From Phycisphaerales bacterium (GTDB lineage Bacteria > Planctomycetota > Phycisphaerae > Sedimentisphaerales > Anaerobacaceae), in the NCBI GenBank assembly GCA_020352215.1, contig CP070675.1, positions 2,547,871 through 2,603,878 of the forward strand: a stretch of DNA of 56,008 nucleotides, read 5' to 3'. Under the pieces are notes generated by a model. It was not told the DNA's origin, did not search any database, and worked only from the letters and a program-made list of their open reading frames with translations. This document shows, piece after piece, positions 50,218 through 56,008 of the stretch. The position numbers and the translations under genes are program-made. How positions within the stretch are numbered: the stretch's first letter is position 1; each line of letters begins with the position of its first letter.

Positions 50218-51306
50218 ATGACTAAGCGAATTGTGTTGGGAAGTCTGGCGTGCCTAATTCTGCTGTCGGGTTGCGGGTCGCTACAGCCGACATCGGATAT
50301 CGTGTCCGAGCCCTATGTGCTCGATACGGGCCTGCTCTCGCGTTCGATATGTTTTGAGAACCCCAGCGGTGCTCCGGGCGAGGGCGGCAAGACGGCCAGC
50401 AAGCTGGGCGTAGGGCGTAAGGGATCGCCGGCGATTACTCTCAAGGCCGGTCAGCAGACCCAGCTCTGTGATATCGTAGGGCCCGGGACCATTCGGCATA
50501 TCTGGATGACCACAGCCAACAGCCCCGCCAATCTGAGGAGCCTCGTAATTCGCGCGTGGTGGGATGGCCAGGAACATCCGAGTATCGAATGTCCGATTGG
50601 TGATTTCATGGGCTTTGCACACGGAAAGGTGACACCGTATTTCTCTGCGGTTCATTCATTGGGCAGGAATGCTGGCATGAACATATGGCTGCCGATGCCG
50701 TTCGCAAAGCGTGCTAAGATGACGCTGACCAATGAGGGCGAGAAGGATGTGCCGCTGTTCTATCAGATCGATTACACGGTAGGTGAAAAACATCCGAAGG
50801 ATGTTGGTCGACTACACGTGCTGTTCAAAAGGGAAAATCCTACCACAGAGAAACAGGATTTCGTTTTGCTGCCGACGCGGACCGGAAAGGGTCGCTACAT
50901 CGGTGCGCTGATTGGTATCCGCAATATGCATCCCGGGCAATGGTGGGGTGAAGGCGAGATCAAGATCTACATGGATGGTGACACTGACTTTCCGACCATC
51001 TGCGGCACCGGAAGCGAGGACTACGTCGGTCTATCCTACGGAATGCAGCAGACACCCTATCTCTATAACGGGTGCAGCCTGAATGAGAAGGACTTTGTGT
51101 CGATGTACCGATGGCATTTGCCTGATCCGATTTGGTGGCGAGAGGAATGCCGCATCACAATTCAGCAGATTGCCTGGAAGGACGGCTTGGCGGAGACAGT
51201 GGACGACTGGTCGACCGCGACGTTCTGGTACGAGTCGATACCGAGCAGTCCGCTGCCGGATATGCCCAATGTCGCGGCCAGGACGGCTGATATCTGGCAG
51301 AATTAG
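50218..51306 (+). CDS. DUF2961 / GH172-like lipoprotein
   Basis: A 362-aa protein with a lipoprotein signal (ACLILLSGCG, acylated C19). The DUF2961 fold is clear: GPGTIRHIWMTT, ECPIGDFMGFAHG, the paired GEGEIKIYMDGD and GTGSEDYVG, and a late YRWHLPDPIWW. In GH172, where a bifidobacterial member was shown to act on difructose anhydride and inulobiose-type bonds, two Glu in these last motifs are catalytic; here they are E247 and E267. Related members act on other furanosides, so the substrate is open. The ATG at 50218 has AAAGGG six bases upstream and is preferred over an in-frame GTG at 50203. Confidence 0.87.
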   Translation: MTKRIVLGSLACLILLSGCGSLQPTSDIVSEPYVLDTGLLSRSICFENPSGAPGEGGKTASKLGVGRKGSPAITLKAGQQTQLCDIVGPGTIRHIWMTTANSPANLRSLVIRAWWDGQEHPSIECPIGDFMGFAHGKVTPYFSAVHSLGRNAGMNIWLPMPFAKRAKMTLTNEGEKDVPLFYQIDYTVGEKHPKDVGRLHVLFKRENPTTEKQDFVLLPTRTGKGRYIGALIGIRNMHPGQWWGEGEIKIYMDGDTDFPTICGTGSEDYVGLSYGMQQTPYLYNGCSLNEKDFVSMYRWHLPDPIWWREECRITIQQIAWKDGLAETVDDWSTATFWYESIPSSPLPDMPNVAARTADIWQN

Positions 51307-51398
51307 CCTTTTGTGTTGGGCCGATTAATTGGCGTCGCGGCAGTCGGGCTGTGACGCGTGTCGCTGGTCGCATCGTGCTGATCTTACGATGGCGGCCG

Positions 51399-52754
51399 TC
51401 ACTGCGATTCTGACGCGGCTTCATCCTGGATGTAGGTTTTCACGGGATACCAGCGGGCAACCGGTAGAAAGAGCACGCCCGTGGCGAGCATCGCGATTAC
51501 GAAGAACCAGTAATAGCTTGCTCCTGCCAACTTGCTCGTGCCATCCTCATTTTCGATGAACCAGTTGACCACAGCGGTGAACGCATTGCCCAGTGAGATG
51601 GACAAAAGGTAAAAAGTCTGAATGAAGGTCTTCATCTTCTTAGGCGCCTGGGTATATGAGAACTCAAGGGCCGTGATTGAAACCATCACCTCCGCTGCAG
51701 TAAGAATCACGTAGGCGAAGGCCTGCCAGCCGACACTCGGCGCCAAACCTGCGGTGATTCGCGTTTCGATCCAGGCGGAGACTACAAATGACACCGCAGT
51801 CACGAACATACCGATGGCGACCTTACGAAGCGCTGTTAAGGGAAACACCTTGTCTATGGCGGGGTAGATGACATAGGAAAACAAAGGAATCATGACCAGG
51901 ATCAAGAAGGGATTCACGGCTTGAAGCTGGGCGGGCTTCCAGGTGAATCCGAGCCACCTGAGATTCATGTGTGTCGCCTGCAGGACCCAAGCCGATTGTG
52001 ACTGAGAGAATAGCGAAAAGAACATTGCCACAAATACAAAGATGATCGACAGCTTGCCTATCGCTCTGAGCCCTTCGCCGCTCAGGCTCTCTTTGACAAA
52101 ACCCATGCCGGCGGCGGGAATGTGTACGAACTTCCGCCGGCCCAGCCAGTAAGTGATGGTTGCTGCAATCATCAGCACTGCGGGCACACCGAACGCGACG
52201 AACGGCCCGTACCTGTCCAGCAGATCGGGGCAAAGGAACATCGAGATGCAAGCCCCGACATTTACGGAGAAGTAGAACCACGCGAAGAATCTGGACAGCA
52301 GATGCTCATTCGTTTTTCCAAACTGGTCGCCGACATTTGCGGATAGGCACGGCTTGATCACCCCCGAACCTATGGCCATAAGCACCAGTCCCACGCCCAG
52401 TCCAAGACGAGTGTGGTCCAAGGTGATCGCCGCGAAGCCCACACAGTAGGCTAACGAGAAGTAGATTACCGTTCTGTATTTGGCCAGCCAAATGTCCGAT
52501 ATAAGGGCACCTACTAAGGGCAGAAAATATACGACGGAGTTGAACAGATGAACCCCGGCTGTGGCCTTCTGCTCTGACATCACTGCGAGCTCACCGTCCC
52601 GACCCATCAGGTATTGAGTCATGAATATGACCAATATGGAAGTCATGCCGTAGAAGGCGAAACGCTCAGAGGCCTCATTGGTGAGGATATAAGGCATGCC
52701 GCGGGGCATCTTCGTTGATGGGACCGGTGCGGTTAGATATTCGCTCTTTGCCAT
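51399..52754 (-). CDS. POT/PTR2-family proton-coupled oligopeptide transporter
   Basis: A 451-aa MFS protein with about 12-14 membrane helices. The POT signature is near the N-terminus as NEASERFAFYG (26-36), the ExxERF type essential for proton coupling. A second family motif is in FAWFYFSVNVGACISMF. It imports di- and tripeptides, and sometimes other substrates. With the OPT transporter and the secreted peptidases nearby it fits peptide scavenging. The ATG at 52754 is preferred, since the extra open sequence to 52871 has no family match and no ribosome binding site. It is convergent with the GH172-like gene, 92 bases apart. Confidence 0.9.
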   Translation of the reverse strand: MAKSEYLTAPVPSTKMPRGMPYILTNEASERFAFYGMTSILVIFMTQYLMGRDGELAVMSEQKATAGVHLFNSVVYFLPLVGALISDIWLAKYRTVIYFSLAYCVGFAAITLDHTRLGLGVGLVLMAIGSGVIKPCLSANVGDQFGKTNEHLLSRFFAWFYFSVNVGACISMFLCPDLLDRYGPFVAFGVPAVLMIAATITYWLGRRKFVHIPAAGMGFVKESLSGEGLRAIGKLSIIFVFVAMFFSLFSQSQSAWVLQATHMNLRWLGFTWKPAQLQAVNPFLILVMIPLFSYVIYPAIDKVFPLTALRKVAIGMFVTAVSFVVSAWIETRITAGLAPSVGWQAFAYVILTAAEVMVSITALEFSYTQAPKKMKTFIQTFYLLSISLGNAFTAVVNWFIENEDGTSKLAGASYYWFFVIAMLATGVLFLPVARWYPVKTYIQDEAASESQ

Positions 52755-52966
52755 AATTAATCGTCGCTGCTTTCGATAATGAATATGTTGAGGCGTTGCT
52801 GCGTTCAGCGAACCGTGTGCCCCAGCCCGTTGGGGACGCCACATATTACATCCTTTTGCCGGAAGGTTCAAAGAAGATTTCGGCGAGTCCGTGCATCCGC
52901 GAGAACCACAGATTGCCGATCAAGAGGTGGTGGTCCTCAACTCAAGATTACCCAGTTTGAACTTGC

Positions 52967-52995
52967 TTGATTCGGATGCCAAAAGGTGATACGAT
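52967..52995 (+). promoter_or_regulatory. Candidate promoter of the lipoprotein peptidase gene
   Basis: TTGATT, a 17-base spacer and TACGAT, 55 bases before the start at 53051. A good sigma-70-like fit by spacing. Confidence 0.45.
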
Positions 52996-53050
52996 CCTTC
53001 GGCAATTTTGCAGGACTCTTAAATGTACCGTTTGAAAGGAGTGTCAAGTC

Positions 53051-54730
53051 ATGAAACCTCTACTAAGTCTCGGTGCGATGTTGGCCGTAAGCGTCATGCT
53101 TTTCGGCTGCGCACCCAATGCGGATGAAAAACAACTGCGGACGTTCATCACGGCACACACGGAAACAATCAAGCCCCTCGAAAAGCAGGCAAATTTGGCC
53201 TGGTGGGATGCCGCGATAAGCGGCAAAGCCGAAGATTACGATAGGGCCAGTGAGACTACCCTCAAGATTCGCCAAGTCTACAGCAATCCCGAAGAATTTG
53301 AGTTTCTAAAGAAGACAAGACAGACCGGCCAGATACGGTTTGCCATATTGACCCGCCATTTGGATGTTCTGTACAACGCGTACCTTGGAAACCAGATGGA
53401 GCCTGAGCTGCTCAAGCAGATAGTCGCTCTGGGCACGGAAATCGAAAAGAACTTCAGCACCTTCCGCGGCTCTATCGACGGCGAGAAGGTCACCGATAAC
53501 CAGATCAAAGACATCCTCAAGACTGAGACTGAGTCAGCCAAGCGACGTCAGGCCTGGCTTGCCAGCAAGCAGGTCGGGACTGTGGTGGCAGATGATTTGA
53601 TAGTGCTGGTCAAGCTGCGCAACGAGGCGGCGAGAAAGCTCGGCTTCGACAATTTCCACACGCTTTCCTTGACGACCGCTGAGCAGGATGTGAATGATCT
53701 GGACAAGGTATTCCACGAGCTGTACGAGCTGACCAACGAGCCTTACGCCAAATTGAAGGCCGAGCTCGACCGTAACTTGGCGGCCAAGTATGGCATTTCT
53801 ACGGCAGAACTGATGCCGTGGCACTATCACGATCCTTTCTTCCAGGAAACGCCCATGGTGTATGACCTGGATTTGGATGTGTACTACAAGGACCGGAACG
53901 TTAAGGAACTTGCTGCGCAATTCTTTGCCGGCATAGGCTTGCCGGTCGAGTCGATTCTTGCCAACAGCGACTTGTATGAGCGGGAAGGCAAAAACCCGCA
54001 CGCGTTCTGCACGGATATCGATCGGGAGGGTGACGTGCGAATCCTCTGCAATCTGAGAAACAACGAGTCCTGGATGGAGACAATACTGCACGAGCTGGGC
54101 CATGCGGTTTACGATAAGTACCAGGATCCGGACGTGCCGTATTTGCTGAGAGAACCGGCACACATCTTTGCCACCGAGGCCATAGCGATGTTCTTCGGAA
54201 GGCTGAGCCGCAATCCTGCCTGGATGCAGCAGATGCTGGAGCTGTCGGATGCCCAGCGGGCCGAGATAGAAAAGGTTAGTGACAAGTACGCCCAGCTCAA
54301 GCAATTGATTTTCGCTCGCTGGGCCATGGTGATGTACCAGTTTGAAAAGCAGCTCTACGCTAATCCTGATCAGGACCTGAACCGTCTCTGGTGGAGCGTG
54401 GTTGAGAAGTATCAGTTTGTCAAAAGGCCGCCTGATCGTGACGAGCCTGACTGGGCGGCCAAGATTCATTTCGCCGTTGCACCGTGCTACTATCACAATT
54501 ACATGCTCGGTGAGCTCTTGGCGTCACAGCTTCACAACCATATCGTGTGGAAGGTGCTGAAACTTGATCCGGACAAGGACGTCGGATATGTCGGCCAGGA
54601 AAAGGCAGGTGATTTTCTTGCCGAGAAGGTCTTCAAGGTCGGAGCCGTCTACCCCTGGAACGAGATGATTTCCAGGGCGACCGGCGAGCCGCTAACCGCC
54701 AAGTACTTCGCTGAGCAATTTGTGCGATGA
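53051..54730 (+). CDS. Lipoprotein M2/M3-like zinc peptidase
   Basis: A 559-aa protein with a lipoprotein signal (AVSVMLFGCAPN, acylated C20). The catalytic motif is HELGH at 347-351 with the likely third ligand E376 in HIFATEAIAMFFG. The following helices contain a late PDWAAKIHFAVAPCYYHNYMLGELLASQ segment. This order matches the ACE-like M2 fold, close to the M3 oligopeptidases. It probably trims peptides outside the membrane. It lies 62 bases before the OPT transporter gene, which suggests that peptide cleavage and uptake are linked. AAAGGAG precedes the ATG. Confidence 0.85.
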   Translation: MKPLLSLGAMLAVSVMLFGCAPNADEKQLRTFITAHTETIKPLEKQANLAWWDAAISGKAEDYDRASETTLKIRQVYSNPEEFEFLKKTRQTGQIRFAILTRHLDVLYNAYLGNQMEPELLKQIVALGTEIEKNFSTFRGSIDGEKVTDNQIKDILKTETESAKRRQAWLASKQVGTVVADDLIVLVKLRNEAARKLGFDNFHTLSLTTAEQDVNDLDKVFHELYELTNEPYAKLKAELDRNLAAKYGISTAELMPWHYHDPFFQETPMVYDLDLDVYYKDRNVKELAAQFFAGIGLPVESILANSDLYEREGKNPHAFCTDIDREGDVRILCNLRNNESWMETILHELGHAVYDKYQDPDVPYLLREPAHIFATEAIAMFFGRLSRNPAWMQQMLELSDAQRAEIEKVSDKYAQLKQLIFARWAMVMYQFEKQLYANPDQDLNRLWWSVVEKYQFVKRPPDRDEPDWAAKIHFAVAPCYYHNYMLGELLASQLHNHIVWKVLKLDPDKDVGYVGQEKAGDFLAEKVFKVGAVYPWNEMISRATGEPLTAKYFAEQFVR

Positions 54731-54792
54731 CATAACTCACATACGATGGATTTGGGCAGTCACGTTTTGTGCAAAGCTTAGGACGGCGCGAC

Positions 54793-56008
54793 ATGAATGG
54801 AAGAGATGATTCGTTGGCGGAAATAACAGTTAAGGCACTCATCTTAGGCGTTGTGCTGTCGGCGGTGCTCGCGGCGGCGAACGCATATCTGGGCCTTTTT
54901 GCGGGCATGACGGTCTCTGCGTCGATTCCCGCTGCGGTTGTGTCAATGGGTGTTCTCAGGTTGTTCAAGCGGAGCAACATTCTCGAGAACAACATTGTTC
55001 AGACCGCTGCGTCGGCCGGAGAGTCACTTGCAGCTGGTGTGATCTTCACGCTGCCGGCGTTGGTCATAATGGGGTTCTGGGAGGATTTCAACTTCTTCTG
55101 GGTGACGATCATCGCAGGCTTCGGCGGCCTGCTCGGCGTACTCTTTACCATCCCGCTACGCCGCTCGCTAATCGTCGAAGGCAAACTCAAGTTCCCCGAA
55201 GGTATCGCTACTGCCGAGGTGCTCGAAACCGGCGAGCGCGGCGGCTCCGGCATCCTGTACATCGCGGCTGCCGCCGTCGCGGGTGCCTTGTTCAAGGTCG
55301 GCGCCAAGGGTATCGGGCTTTGGCCCGAGGTGGTGGAAGCGGCCAAAGGCGTAAAGGGCTCGATCGCCTATTTCGGCTCGAACCTCAGCCCCGCTTTGCT
55401 GTCGGTCGGCTATATCGTCGGGATCAACATCGCGGTGCTCATTTTCCTGGGTGGCGCACTCAACTGGTACATCGCAATTCCGATCGTAGCGGGCCAAGAG
55501 GAATGGCCGGTGTACCAGATCGAGAGTGAAGTCGGTGACCCCAACGCTTGGAACGTATTTGCCCTTGAATATGAAACCGTCGATCAGGACGCGTCTGCAA
55601 AAGAGATCGACGAGGCGGAATCACACAACGCGGAGGTCGATGCGAAGCTGGGCAAACCAGTTGAAGCGGCGACCTACGCCTTCAGGGTATGGTCCACCAA
55701 GACCCGATATCTCGGTGTCGGTGGCATGCTGCTCGGCGGCCTCTGGACCATCTTCGCCATGCGCCGCTCGCTGGTCAGCGGTATCGCCAGTGGGCTGCGG
55801 GCCTACAGACAGGTCACCGGCGGTGAGAACGCCGTCAAGAGAACCGAAAAAGACATGTCCATGAAGTGGGTGCTCGTGCTGATCATCACCTCGGCGGTTC
55901 CGCTGTTCTTGGTGTATCAGGTTTTCGTCAAAGACGTCACTGTCTCACTGCCGATGGCGCTGGTCATGCTGGTCGCGGGTTTTATCTTCTCTGCCGTAGC
56001 GGGCTACA
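54793..56008 (+). CDS. OPT-family oligopeptide transporter, 3' end outside the window
   Basis: The first 405 residues of a polytopic transporter; the frame runs open off the window end. Motifs are VLAAANAYLGLFAGMTVSASIPAA, NILENNIVQTAASAGESLAAG and KFPEGIATAEVL, all typical of bacterial OPT superfamily members, which import oligopeptides or metal chelates. A hydrophilic insert at about 245-300 (EDEAESHNAEVD-like) separates two membrane blocks. AGGA is nine bases before the ATG. It is 62 bases downstream of the lipoprotein peptidase gene and probably in the same operon. Confidence 0.9.
   Translation, partial: MNGRDDSLAEITVKALILGVVLSAVLAAANAYLGLFAGMTVSASIPAAVVSMGVLRLFKRSNILENNIVQTAASAGESLAAGVIFTLPALVIMGFWEDFNFFWVTIIAGFGGLLGVLFTIPLRRSLIVEGKLKFPEGIATAEVLETGERGGSGILYIAAAAVAGALFKVGAKGIGLWPEVVEAAKGVKGSIAYFGSNLSPALLSVGYIVGINIAVLIFLGGALNWYIAIPIVAGQEEWPVYQIESEVGDPNAWNVFALEYETVDQDASAKEIDEAESHNAEVDAKLGKPVEAATYAFRVWSTKTRYLGVGGMLLGGLWTIFAMRRSLVSGIASGLRAYRQVTGGENAVKRTEKDMSMKWVLVLIITSAVPLFLVYQVFVKDVTVSLPMALVMLVAGFIFSAVAGY

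Noticed and set aside
53534..54496. A 320-codon minus-strand frame
   Set aside because: Antisense to the M2/M3-like peptidase with its intact HELGH motif.

Overview
The window looks like chromosome of an anaerobic or microaerophilic member of the Planctomycetota, most likely class Phycisphaerae (Sedimentisphaerales-like). This rests on gene content, since no 16S rRNA is present. The pointers are four ECF sigma factors each followed by a membrane-anchored partner, a DUF1559-like pseudopilin, paired dockerin-type repeats at the C-terminus of a secreted protein, DUF1080, DUF4838 and DUF2961 secreted enzymes, a fused AhbA-AhbB siroheme decarboxylase, and a dispersed AAAACAAA-CCAATT repeat.

Layout. 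1-979 is a gene-free repeat region. 980-12726 is entirely minus strand: a FecR-type anti-sigma with its ECF sigma, then DUF1080, an M1 aminopeptidase with HEAT repeats, DUF4838, a clan GH-D alpha-galactosidase, and the ResB/CcsA cytochrome c maturation pair. 13001-19795 is plus strand: CobA-HemD fusion, HemB, fused AhbAB, a six-hairpin glycosidase and a secreted esterase. 19906-21855 is minus strand: ParA-like, NusB, RibH. 22194-26522 is plus strand: a TPR protein, then an ECF sigma with a partner carrying four zinc-binding anti-sigma motifs. 26617-30655 is minus strand: a pseudopilin, a C39-like peptidase with a Cys-rich tail, and a dockerin protein. 31083-32057 encodes a WYL regulator, followed by a possible broken WYL gene, a small Cys-rich protein, about 1 kb with no clear gene, and tRNA-Leu(TAA). 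34144-36318 holds a LeuA-family acyltransferase and a HAD hydrolase. 36443-44191 is minus strand with two ECF/anti-sigma systems, one leading an operon with two zinc-metallopeptidase-like proteins. 44425-50057 is housekeeping (thrC, gyrA, holA). 50218 to the end holds a GH172-like lipoprotein, a POT transporter, an M2/M3-like lipoprotein peptidase and the start of an OPT transporter.

How it fits together. The secreted glycosidases, esterase, peptidases and the two oligopeptide transporters suggest a polymer-degrading life. CobA-HemD, HemB and AhbAB point to heme made through siroheme, and the divergent ResB/CcsA pair would attach heme to cytochromes c. The least conventional parts are the C39-like protein whose C-terminus resembles a double-glycine leader plus a Cys-rich core, the four-motif anti-sigma, and the sigma-led metallopeptidase operon with an M1-like protein lacking its third zinc ligand.
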